This document shows positions 11,458-23,500 of a stretch of DNA of 64,000 bases, piece after piece. The stretch is taken from NCBI GenBank assembly GCA_038501195.1, contig JBBPUQ010000007.1:3697501-3761500 (forward strand), written 5' to 3'. A program made the position numbers and the translations under genes. A model generated the notes under the pieces. The model searched no databases, was not told where the DNA came from, and was given only the letters and a program-made list of their open reading frames with translations. This DNA comes from Nemania diffusa (Eukaryota > Ascomycota > Sordariomycetes > Xylariales > Xylariaceae). How positions within the stretch are numbered: the stretch's first letter is position 1; each line of letters opens with the position of its first letter.

Positions 11458-12513
11458 GCACGACCTCATTAGTTCCCGCCGAGCGAGTAGAGTAATGGGC
11501 ACACGATTTTTTCCCAGAAAGCGTTCTAGCGTGACGTTTGTTTCGATATCGAGCAACACATTGATATCTTTGCGCCTTGTTGATTTTTACCCAACTCCGA
11601 GTCGACCGACCGCTGCCGCTACCGAATCGCCCTCTCACCTAATTGATCTCAGGCCCGCGGATGGAAATGTAGTTGATGTGCATGGACGACCCCTCCCTGA
11701 GAGAGAACTATACATGCTGTTCGACTGCCTCAGAGCTTGTTCTTGGTGTCCATGCTGTTGTTCTACACGCGTGGAAAAGGAGAGAAAGGATCGGTGACCT
11801 ATACGGTTTAGTCTAATGGTTATAAATATCTCGGGAAGATAGAGTAGCCATAATTAATCTACTGTACACCTTGACCTATTTTTTTTGGCTGACGTGGATA
11901 TTGTCAGAGTATAGATTAGGAATATGGCTCGACGATGCCATCACCAAGTTTTCGCCAGGCCTACTGCCAGGCCTAAATATCGAGCTAATGGGCCTATAGA
12001 ACCCATGGAAAGCTCTTTACAACTTCAGCCTCGTTGCTGTCATGTCTTACGAAGAAGGTTTGATGCTAAGTAGGTAGAAACGCTAAGATACGAACACCAA
12101 CGCAGCCTAGCGTCAACTTAGTAACAGATATTTCTCTCATCTTCATAATTCATCAAGCAACGCATGCCAGTACATTTTAACTATAACCACATGCAGGCTC
12201 TCTTACAGAACATTATTAAAGGTATTCGGCAGGCTAAGGCTTAAGAGTTACCTCTCTAAGTTTTCGCAGCTCTAGTTAAGCCATCTCGTCATGGCTGAGC
12301 AATTACGATGCCAAGTCACGCACACTTCCAAGTGGAAAAGCCACTGAATGCAACTTGGGGGCCATTTTATGATATACAAATAATCCAATAGGTCATCCAT
12401 CAACCACAGCATCCCCGCATTCTTGAGCGAGAATTCATCATCCAAATTATGCACTTACCACAAGTTAAATCAAAACGCATACACGACAGTGGATCTCTTC
12501 CTCGCTCGTCACC
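11458..12513. other. Intergenic
   Basis: 3' region of the small membrane-protein gene and promoter of the NLR gene. No gene or clear repeat is seen. Confidence 0.5.
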
Positions 12514-15500
12514 ATGTCGCAGGCTATCATGAGTATAAGACAGCTCAAGCCGGACGTGCGCCTTGCCCAAAGTATCCAAAGGTTCCAAAGCCTGCTGTCC
12601 AATGAGCAGCAGGCTGCCTTTTATGCTACTAGAGACGCCGCCCTCCAGTCCACCCCCCAACCGCACGATGTTATGCATATCACAGAAGAGATCGAGCGCC
12701 AAGCGCGCGCATCGACCGGCGGAGGGTGGCGGTGCTTTGCGCCTCGTATTACGAAAGTTCTACAGTCACTCCAAGAGTTCGTCTCAGTCGGAGATATCCT
12801 CATCGGAGGCTCCCAGAATCTCATTGCCTGCGGTGTATGGTCCGTAGTCAGGCTTTCTCTACTAGTACGCCTCACAATACATTTCTTTCGCTTCATAGAT
12901 ACTTACATCTCCTTAGACAGCAGCACGCGTCTCTTCGTATCTTGAGAAGTTGTCTGACTTGTTGATGGCTATGGGTCAAGCGGCACCTCGTTACCAGGAG
13001 ATGGTAACATTACATCCACATTCAAAGTCACTTCAGCGCCTTGGCATAGAATATATGATTGCATTAGTCAATCTCTGCTGCCGGGTTGTGACTATATGCA
13101 AGGCATCTCCAATGGGTCGGCTGGTGACTTTCTTCACAGACTCAGATATATCTTCCTATCAATCTGAGCTACTCAAATGGGCCGATGCTATCAAGGACCA
13201 ATTGAGTCTAGAGGAGGTAAAGGCGAATTCTCGGGCTAGGGGTATACTCAGCACGTTTACCACTGAGAATCTTCGACACAGAAAGCTGAAAGGTCTCGCT
13301 GCCTTATTGAATGCCTGCTCCATCTTCGATTATCAAATAGCATGGAATCAGGCTCGAAAGTGCGGCAATACTTCATGGTTTCTCTCTGAAGAGGTATATC
13401 AACAGTGGAGAGATAATCCCACTTCCTCGATGATAACAGTTTCTGGAAAGCTTGGAACCGGCAAGACAGTTGTATTGGCTAATGTTCTGGGTGACATCTA
13501 TTTGAAAGATATGAAAGAGTATGCCGTCGCTTATTTCTTTTGTCGAGCAGATCACATCGAATCTCGAAAGTACCAAACTGTGATTGGGTGCTTAGGACGG
13601 CAAATACTACAGGCCCTTCGACTAGAGGACAGCGACGAATTCGATTCAGAGCTACAGCGTAAGCTGTCAGACAACATTAATGAACTCTTCGCCCTCAAAA
13701 TCCTTAGATCGAAGTACATATTCGTTGTATTAGATGGAATAGATGAGTGCGAGCCCGAGGATAGATCACATATCGTCGAGTTTCTAAAGCGACTTGAAAT
13801 TTGCGGCCGATTGAAAGTCTGCGTTTCATATCGCTTAACAGCCAACACGCGCGTTCGCGATGAATTAGAAGGTCTGGGATCCAGCGCGACACTACAGATG
13901 CCCGAAAACAACCCTGATATAGCCCAGTTCATCCAGGCAAAGCTAGAATCATGTCTAGAAACCAAGAAACTAACTGTAGGAGACCCGTTAATCATCCTTG
14001 AGATAGTAAGGAATCTTGAGGCAGGTGCTCAAGGAATGTGAGTTAGTCTTAATTTGAGTTAGCTTGTAGAATTACTAATCACTATGGCAGGTTTCTATGG
14101 GCAGTGCTACAAATCGAGACTATGTGCGCACAGAAAACCGACAACCAGATCCGCGAAGCTCTCCACAATCTGCCCAAAGATCTCCCCGAGACATTTACAA
14201 GGAGTCTTGCTTCGGCCAACAAATCAGCACCGGAATTCCAAGAACGACTTCTCAAATTGCTCCTCGCTGCTGTACGCCCCCTAACTGTTGACGAGTTGCG
14301 AGAGGCTCTGAGTGTTACTCCCTTCTCTTCCACGTGGGACCAATCGAATCTCATCAACGACGTTCAAGCTATCTTGAGTGCGGGCGGAAGTCTACTTTTC
14401 GTTGACGAAGAACAGTTAACAGTTCATTTCATTCACCCTAGTGTGAACCAGTTTTTGATTGGTGACTTCGGTCTTGGTCATAGCTTTTACATCGAACCTT
14501 CTCTTGCTGATTTGGAAATGGCACAGGTGAGTAACTAACTTAGTTTCCCCATCCCTCGTATTTATGCCTTGGAAGATGTAAAAATATCGACTTTGAATTA
14601 AGTGTATTCTAACATCACCGCATTCGATAGACTGTTGTCACGTATCTCAGCTCTAATGCCTTCGATAGGCAAGTCGCTAGGGTACAAGAAACCTCAAATG
14701 TTAGCCACCGAAAATTGAATGAAACGATCGTGTCTTCGATAATAGCTTCTCCCGTCGCACAATCACTAGCACTGATGCTTTTACGCTCGCACCGACAGAA
14801 CGACTTCGATGTAGGGAAAGCATTGACAAATTTTAATTCTACAATCACGAAGCGGCAAGATGTCTTTTCATTCCATGGGTATGCTTCTGCGAATTGGATC
14901 GCACATACTAAGGCGATACAATCAGACGACGAAAGGTTTTTTTCCATGATAAGAAAAGCACTCGATAGGTCCCCAATGCTGATGCCTGCTCGATTGATTA
15001 CCGTGTCAAACCTTCCGTTCAATTTTCATTTCCAGGAATTAATAGCATCCACCTTCTTGGAACCTCATCCATATGCGTCACCTATATTATGGTCACTCGA
15101 AAACTCACACCTTGGAATATTCCGTTCAAGCATTCGCAAATCTATTCTGAATGTTATGTATAGCATTACTTACGTAAGGCATATTATGCACACAATGACC
15201 GCAAAGCTTGCATTCAGAAATCTAGAACCTCATATTTACGTCAAACTTTTCTGCCTAGCCGCCCTTTTCAACTACCAGACCATATGCAGGGAACTTCTCA
15301 CTCTCAAGCCTTCTCTAATCTCACTAGTAGACATGGTTGACTTAATCCCGCCTAGTCCACTCAACGGGCTTGCTATAGCTCTAGTCTTGGTCCAGGCTCA
15401 GGCACACCACGGCTTTAGCCAACCAACCTTAGAGATGAGACCTATGGACTATAGAGACTGTTACAGCCACGATAGGGGCCGTGTTCGTAATTTCGTAGTC

Positions 15501-16001
15501 GTGAGAAATTTGGAAGTAACACTCGGCTGTCATAAACTAGTCATCCTACATTCCGGAGAGAAAGTTCGGTTATTACCCAATCAACATGATAACCAGCTCC
15601 GAGTTTTCCGACGAAAGAATCCTAGTTATTTCTCCTTACCACTAAAGTATCTTCGCCCGCTAGACGCTAGGCTTCCCAACTTTCGTACTTGCTGCGATGC
15701 TCACGTCGGAGTTCTTATCGGCGAAACTAGACTTTGTGCTTGTTGTGTTCCACAAAAGTACAAACAAGTTGTTGGGCAACTTGGAGACTTTGAAATTGAA
15801 GAACCAATACCAAGTAACACGATAAGAAAGACATGCTGGAGTCTCAAGGAAGAAGTACCACAGAGGGAGTCAGCAGAGTCGAAGTTAGAAATCAACCCTA
15901 GTAAAAAAGACTATATGACCCTGGGGGACACTATTAGTAGCCGGGGGCAGATTACATCAGAGGGCTTCAAATTGCAACGGGTTAACTGCAGGAAATTTTA
16001 A
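12514..16001 (+). CDS. NACHT NLR-like (STAND) receptor
   Basis: Four exons: 12514-12864, 12917-14037, 14091-14526 and 14631-16001, 1092 aa. The N-terminal helical domain (about 60-230) has the hallmarks of the fungal NLR-associated DUF7708 type: GGSQNLIACGVWSVVRL, then YLEKLSDLLMAMGQAAPRY. The NACHT NTPase follows, with a Walker A P-loop GKLGTGKT at 294-301 and a Walker B region FVVLDGIDEC at 386-395. The winged-helix-like segment (LLAAVRPLTVDELREAL, then VHFIHPSVNQFLI) matches the downstream part of fungal NACHT proteins. The C-terminal 450 residues lack recognisable ANK, WD40 or TPR repeats and end in a basic, Cys-containing region. Such proteins are signal-gated switches in fungal allorecognition or immunity. 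The 5' neighbour is unrelated; the 3' neighbour on the same strand carries a HET domain. Confidence 0.85.
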
Positions 16002-17570
16002 AATGTTGCAGTGCGTGCGATCGAGTTATTAGGATTAATTTTGTCATTGTTTCTTTGTTTGTTGCCTATATCTACCTATCTGGCATGCAGCTTTTTTAAG
16101 ATTTCATCGAATAGTTAAGTAGCTAAATTTTGTTTTGCTAATTCGATTGATTTATTACATATTCGTGTTACGTGAGGTAGTGGCATCATACTCACAATGG
16201 CTTGGACTAATCACATCAGAAAGGGGTAAGTTAAGTTCGCTCCAAGGATGTCGAATTATCGTGCCAGGATGCTTGAATAGGCTGCAACATATCTCATTTC
16301 TATCTATCTGCCGTTGGGCATGTAGTTGTCTGGCATCGGCTCGTGGTATAACATAAGAGATTCCCTGTTTGAAATTTCATGGAATGTTTCAATGGTGGTT
16401 TGAGATCATATTAAACTCTAAACTTCTATAAGCGAGAAAAGGCCTTTCTTCAGGGGTTGAGGAATAAATCTAGTAGCTTAGAGCTCGGACCAGTTCCAGT
16501 CAGCTACCTAGGTTGACTAGACTAAACCCCGCCTACCCTCTGCACTCCAGCCACAACTAAGCCACAGGCACTCTTGCTAGCACCATACCTACAATTTAAA
16601 TGGTAACAATCTCATCATTGGCTTGCCTACCTTGCATAAAAGTGAAGTTGTATTTGTAGGGAAAAAACCTGTAACTCATCCGAAGCAGGATTAGCTATCT
16701 AGATAGATAGATACCTAGATGTTTTAGAGTGCTATCTAGATCACCTGATATTGTTATTGTTACAGGACGTGTGGCTGTGTTAGAAGCTACAAAACCGCGC
16801 AACCCCTACAGAACATTTCATACTTTCTTGCATAGAGAATTTACTTAGTCCCATGAGTTCCTGATGTTTTTTTAGTTTCCCTTCTAGCCTGTAGGCTTCT
16901 ATGAGGGGGTAGGTGCAAGCGTGGAAAAAGAAGGAGTGGGGGAGTAAGACCACTACAGTATCTAACTAGGTAGCCCTTTTGTACGGCTACAAACCCCAAT
17001 ACAACATCAATTTTCCTGGCCGAGTCCTTTCTCCATGACAGCCGGGGAGCCTTTACACGTTTGGGTTCAATAGAAACTCAGCCGCTCCACTTTCAGGATT
17101 ACTTGATCGACCCAGTTGGATGGATCCAAGTATCCATCCCAGCATCACAGGGTAGTCTAGGGTACCTAGTACGTATTAGGAGAGCGTAAGCCTTTTTCAG
17201 CTTGCTTTGGCTGTACCCTGCGTAGTATTGCATTCGTAGGCAGTAGGCATCATGAGGGGTTATTGTAGCCAATACCTGGGCCTAATAAGAAAAGCACCCT
17301 TGTCTTCTAGGACAGTATCTGTAATTCACCTTCTGGTACGTTTCCTGTAGGTATCTTTCGCCGCAGGCGTAGGTCGGGAATATCTCGGAACAGAAGGGAG
17401 TCCTCCTGGACAGAATTTTACACCCTTATCTCTAACCGATGTTCTTATGAGTCAAGATTGGCACATCAAAATCTTTCTAATAGCGCCACCATCCTGTTCT
17501 TCTGTAGTGAAGTCCGATAAGTCCGGCGTAGAGAGTGCTGCTATCGTCGATCGAGGACCTCGTTTTCGGC
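16002..17570. other. Intergenic
   Basis: About 1.6 kb between the NLR and the ATPase-HET gene. Contains a short (GATA)n-like run near 16700 and TACCTAG words. I see no gene and no long inverted repeat. Confidence 0.45.
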
Positions 17571-20500
17571 ATGGAGAGGCCAGAAACGCCCGAGTTGGCC
17601 CAGGCCCACATAGCTCAGATTATACATAGCAAGGGATTCGACGCTAAAAGCGGTGCTTTAAATTGTAACGTCGACGATCTCGAGGCGGCTCTTGACATGT
17701 AATTCTCGAATTTTCTACTCGGCGTGTCACGAATGCGGTAATGGTTACTGACTCGATATCGCTACAGCCTATCCGCCGATCTCTACCAGCAGTCGACACA
17801 CTTCCTTCTAGAAGTGATTCAAAATGCCGATGATTGTTCCTATACTAACGGGGAGAGTCCAACTCTGGATATAACGTACTGGAATGGACGCCTACGACTT
17901 GATTACAACGAGGATGGTTTTAGGAAAAGAGACGTTGATGCACTGTGTAGAATCAGTAAGAGCTCGAAATCGACGTCAGAGTTCCAGATTGGGGAGAAAG
18001 GGATCGGTTTCAAGTCTGTTTTCAGAGTCGCCAATGTGGTATGGATCCATTCATACAACTACTCCTTCCAGTTCGATACGAGTCGGAAGCTCGGCATGAT
18101 AACCCCTAAGTGGGAAGAGTTTCCTGGGGCGCCACGAGATAACTTTACATCAATTCTCCTCCAGGTACCCAAGGGCGATGATCAAGAAGAGCTCATCCGG
18201 GAGATGAAGTCCATGACCCCTAAATGTCTGATGTTTTTAAGGAGACTGAGGCAAATCAACATCAGTGTAGATGCTGAGGGTGGTAACCCCTGGAAAACTA
18301 GTCTTGTCCGAGATGACCCGGTAACCGGGGTTAAATCTTACCGCAAGACAACACTACGACAAGATGGCAAGGCCCTAGAAACGTACCATATCATTCAACA
18401 TCATTTAAATTCGCTTTCTTCGAAGCCTGGGCGCGGGCACGCCGCGAAACCAACGATCGAGCTAGCCCTTCCAGTTACTGTTGACGAAGTCGAGCCTGTC
18501 ATTGAATCGCAGCAGGTGTATGCATTTCTTCCCATAAGGGATTATGGCTTCAAGGCAAGTGGATGATACTTTTTGAACTCATGCCCGACCACACGCTAAC
18601 AAGGCAGCAGTTTCTTTTACACGCTAACTTTCAGCTCACTGCCAACCGTCAGGATATAGTTGAACCCTCTCATTGGAATAAGGTAATCGTGGATTCTATA
18701 GAGGACGCATTGTTAGACGCAGTCCAGCTCCTTAATAAATCGAATCTGCGCTATAAATGGCCGCGTTACTTGCCTATCCCCATGGCCTTTGCAAACGTCT
18801 TTTCCGAGCTAAACATGAAAATGCTTTCCCAAAGCCCTGTGCTGGAGTCCGAGGAGAAAGGGTGGATCGCGCCACTCTCCGCCCGTTATGTCCCACCCTC
18901 TCTAAGAGACAAATATAACCAACCCCTAATCTTAAGCCCGAAGACAAAAGCGAAATATTTGTCGCTTCAGTATGCTCATTCGGACTGGGAATACATCAGG
19001 AATCTAGGCGCTCAGCAATTGTCCGATCAAGAGTTTTTGGAAGATTTGCAGGCATTTGCTACAAACAGTGATTTCATTATGAACCAACCTGACGAATGGC
19101 ATGCGGAACTCGCCAAAGCCCTTGAACCTTTATTAGAAACCTTTCGAAAGGAGCTCACTGAAGTTCCTCTCATTCCATTGAACGATGGCAGGTGGGTATC
19201 AATGTCTGCAGGTACGATATTCTTCCCAGGAGAAAGAGTTGATATCCCTAAGGGCATTGAAGTGTTTCAACTTCGACTTGAAGTCAAAAAATATCCTACG
19301 TGGGCATCACTTTTCAAAAACCTCGGCGTCAAACCTTTTGAGGTTGCCGAGCTCCAGCGACAGGTCTTCGTAACTCATCTTCAGGAAGAACTCTCACACA
19401 TACCCCGCTCCGCACTGATATCACAGGCAGTATTTCTCTTTAGAACAGGGTGGAAATCCGGGGAAAACGCCTCAAAGTTTTGGGTCGCAACTGAAGTAGG
19501 GCCGCTGCGTCGGGCGTCGGACGTGTACATGGATGCACCGTGGCCCCATTCCGCGAGCCAATACCTCGACAAGCGCAGTGACAAATTTAATTTTTTGCAC
19601 GAAAGCTACCATAATGCGGTGGGGCCAGACGAGGTCAACGAGTGGTTTACCTGGCTTCATGAACAATTGGGGATGTGCCATCTACCTCGGCTTGTTAACT
19701 CTTCTAAGGATACGGCGCGGTTCTCCCCAGACATGCAGTATATCTTAGATACACAGCCCTCGAGGAAGTTTCTTATCCTTCTAAGAGACAATTGGGGCGA
19801 GTACAAACGGTATTTTCTAACAGAAACTGGTGACAGATACGCGAAGTACCGAAAAATTCGGTTAGAACCCGGCTCAAATATCGTACTCCCTCCGTTTCTC
19901 AACCCTCCATTAATAGTTGACCAACTAGCGTCTGCGATGGTTAGTTGTCTAAATAGCAAGTCTCATAAGCTCTGTGATACTTTCACGGTTTCCTTTTTGC
20001 CGCATGGCCTAAGCCCGGAAACTCAATCATTACAGCCTCTCCTCGACGTCCCTGATCCTGAGGACCCAAAGTGGGAGTTTCTAGAGATATTCGGTGTTAC
20101 AGTCAGAGATGGCATAAACACCTATCTCTCGACATTGAAAGGAGTTCGGGGCTCTGAGGTTCCACCCGATTTCATTTCTTGGCTATATGATAATATCCAG
20201 AGCAGGACAGACAAAGATAACCTAGGCGCTGTAAGGTATGGTATCTCCAATTATTGCCGCCGCCCAAAGCTACACAGGCTCACCAATGGTAGGGAGTTAT
20301 TTCAAGGTAACTCTATTCATATTCCGGGGTCGAGCGGGGGGGTTGATTCACGCTGGGTGAAGGAGAGCGAGTGCGTGTGGAATGGACCAAACTATCTCCG
20401 CAAATTCCACATGCTCAATAAAATATACCCTAGGAACGCGAAACTGTTCGAAGAAGTCCTTACACATCCTCGCGCTAACTTCGAGGTTCTTGTGTCAGAA

Positions 20501-23500
20501 GTAGAAGATATTACAAAATCTACCCCGCTCCCCTGGATAACCAACGTTTTCAAGGATATTAACAAGAGGCTGCGAGCTGAAGAATATGAGTCCGGAGAAC
20601 TTCGCCATCTTTTCCGTCTCATTTTTATGGAAATATTTCCTGTCAACCACGAAAGCGCAGAAACCAATTTTGGTAATCTATGTTCTGGGATAAGTGAGAC
20701 GGAGTGGTATATTGCTGATCGTCTTCACTTGCGGAGCAGTTTTCAAGGTGTCATACCTCTGCTTGCGTTTACTGTGGGAGACATTCTTGAAATGATGCCT
20801 CTAATTTTGAAATCGGGATTCCAGTCGAGGCTACTCTCTAAAGCAGCAGTTTCAAAGCTAATAACCGAAGGGGAGGTTCAGCACCACGAGGAATATACAA
20901 AAACATTTCGTGAAAAATCGGAATTTTTCGTTCGGTAAGCGAGCCATATAAACATAAATAGCAATCCTACTCGGAGAGCCTTATTACCCCTAAAACAGCA
21001 TCTTCTTTATCATGGTATGTACATCATATAGGTGAGACTTAGACTAATCGTGAATTGTGATAGAATGATTCCTATGTCCACACATCGGGGGTTGAGATTA
21101 CAGAATGCACTAGACAATTTGAACGTTTTCGTGGCAGACAAGGTGCTCCTGCGGTGGACCGTCACATCCGTCAGCTCTCCCTCAAAATCGAAAGTTGAAA
21201 GCCATCTCGATGACGGCTTGAAAGGGGTAGTGCTACCACCATCAGAAGAGAAGGGGATAGAAGTATATCTGCAAAGAGGATTCGATTCGGGCATTCTTCC
21301 TATTGAGGTAGCAGACCAGCTAGCTACTATCTGCGGCATCGACCACCATGCTAGCCTAATCTATATCATCTTAACCCATAGCGACAATTCTACCATTGCT
21401 AGCCATTTAGACCGAAGAGGAATCCCAAGCATCACGAAAACAGCGAGTAGTGAAGTTCAGGGCAAGCCCGCTGACGCGGGAGACTCAGAAAGCAACGCGG
21501 CCCCGAGGAGTGGTATAGAGGGCGAAATAGAGAGTGTGACGAATAATGTGTCAACTCGACCCAAGTACCAGCAGGAAAAGGGAGAACGAAAATCAGAGGA
21601 CAAGCAGGCTAAAAGCCAGAGCCAAACTCAATCCAAGGGCCCGCAGAAAAGGACAGAACAAAAATCCGATGAAAAGCAAGTTGGAAGTGAGAACCAAGCT
21701 CAACCCAAGCAACCGCCGAAAAACACAGAACAAGAATCGGATGAAAAACCAGCTAGGAGCGAGAACCAAGCTCAATTCCAGCAACCGCCGAAAAACACAG
21801 AACAAGAATCGGATGATAAGGAGGCCAAATCTGACAACCATGGCATTTCAGGACCTGTAAATATCCCTAAAATTGCTAAGAATCCGAACAACAATGACGG
21901 CATGACGAATGTGGACAATATATCCAATAGAGAAAGAGAATCCGATCAACCAGAAGCCCCCTCGGCTAAAGCAAATGTGAGCCGGAACATATATCGGCCA
22001 CCACCAGCTCAGCCTCCATTGCCCGGTATTAGTGAGATTTTGCTCCAGAATACCATGAAGATCCCCTCAGAGGTACTACACATGAATGTGGACACGGCCA
22101 AGGCACTATCTGGAAATAAAGCGGTGACCAGCTCAAAGTCCCTCGCAATGTTTGAACGGCCAAGGATAGTTGGCTCGCCTAATGTTGTCTTTGTTTCAAG
22201 CCCGCAGGAACTACCAGCCGAAAACTTCTCAGACGGAGCCCGTGGCGGAAAGATACTCCCCGCGCGAGCACGAATTTCCGAGTCGGGAGCCTGCATAGTC
22301 TCTGTAGCGGTTAACCCTGACATTGGAAGCGACCCGGATACTCTGTTTCTCGGAGAGCTTTTCGTACGTCCTCTCTCAAAACACGATCAGATTTCTCGTA
22401 TCTTAAGACTGCTGACTGCTTGATACAGGTTTCGAAACTCCTCGAGAAGTATCTCAGGGGCTCATATCACGCAAGAGATCACTGGACTAGTCACATTCGC
22501 ACATGGGCGTCTCATCCCCCCTTAGAAGAGCACGCGGACGTAACAACCACATTCACACTAAAGGGGGTACCCGAAATGACAGATTTCTTGGCCCACTCTT
22601 CCTTCAAGGAAGCCAGACACTGGAAGCGACAGACTCCTGTGTACTATATCCAGGCCCAAACTACCAGGGGCGGACGGGACTCGCCATTTACCTTGAGCGC
22701 CGCAAACCTTGAGAGGGTGAGGCCTAGTTCTACGTTCGTCTATTGCTTACGTCGCGTTCCATTGACTTATGATATCCTAATTGTTAGATTCGAAAATGTA
22801 ATGCTTCTAGCCTGTCTCGGACGGCACCCGAGGAAGTCTTTATACTTGTTCTGGTTTCTGATATCGACGGCGATGCCCTGGCATCTTGGTTTATAAACCC
22901 TTGGAGCATGTACGCTTCAGGTGAAATGGTGGTATGTCTGGAGAAAGATTCTTATGTCGCTAAGATTGAGACTGCTGAGCCCGTGCTCGCATTCACGGAT
23001 TCTCGACGAGAAATGCGAAAGCTTTCCGGCCCAAATAAACATGACTCCGTGCGGTCCGTTTTTCCAAACCTCAAGTCTGCCCAATCGCGCTCACAAGAGA
23101 TTTTTAATCACCCGGGGCTTATAGATGACGGGCAGTTCGTGTACCAGCCACTGCCCTTAGGAAATAGTAGGGATATACGACTACTTGAATTGTTTCAAGG
23201 CCGTGGACGAAAGCAATTGAGAGGGGTTATACATCATGTCCGTTTGGGCTCCGAAGAAATGCGATTCAAGGCAATGTCATATGTATGGGGCCATAGTCTT
23301 AAGCCTTTTATTCTGAGGACCCGTCAAGGGAGCATAGGACTCACTGCATCTCTCTACTTTGGACTACGGCGTGTCCGGAAGAAGGACTCATCGGTGTTTA
23401 TATGGGCGGATGCAATATGTATTGATCAGAGCAACAGTCAGGAGAAAAGCCACCAGATACGCCTCATGCCCGAGATCTATCAGACGGCAGAGCACGTGTT

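Noticed and set aside
18563..20938. Treating the ATPase body (stop at 20936) as a separate complete gene
   Set aside because: The stop follows a GTAAGC donor. Downstream exons continue the family sequence (RLITPKT, then NALDNLNVFVADK), so the stop lies in an intron.
21032..22423. A stand-alone 463-aa gene for the repeat-rich region
   Set aside because: It has no proper ATG start, and its end lies inside an intron (GTACGT...ATACAG) that leads into the DUF3883 exon.
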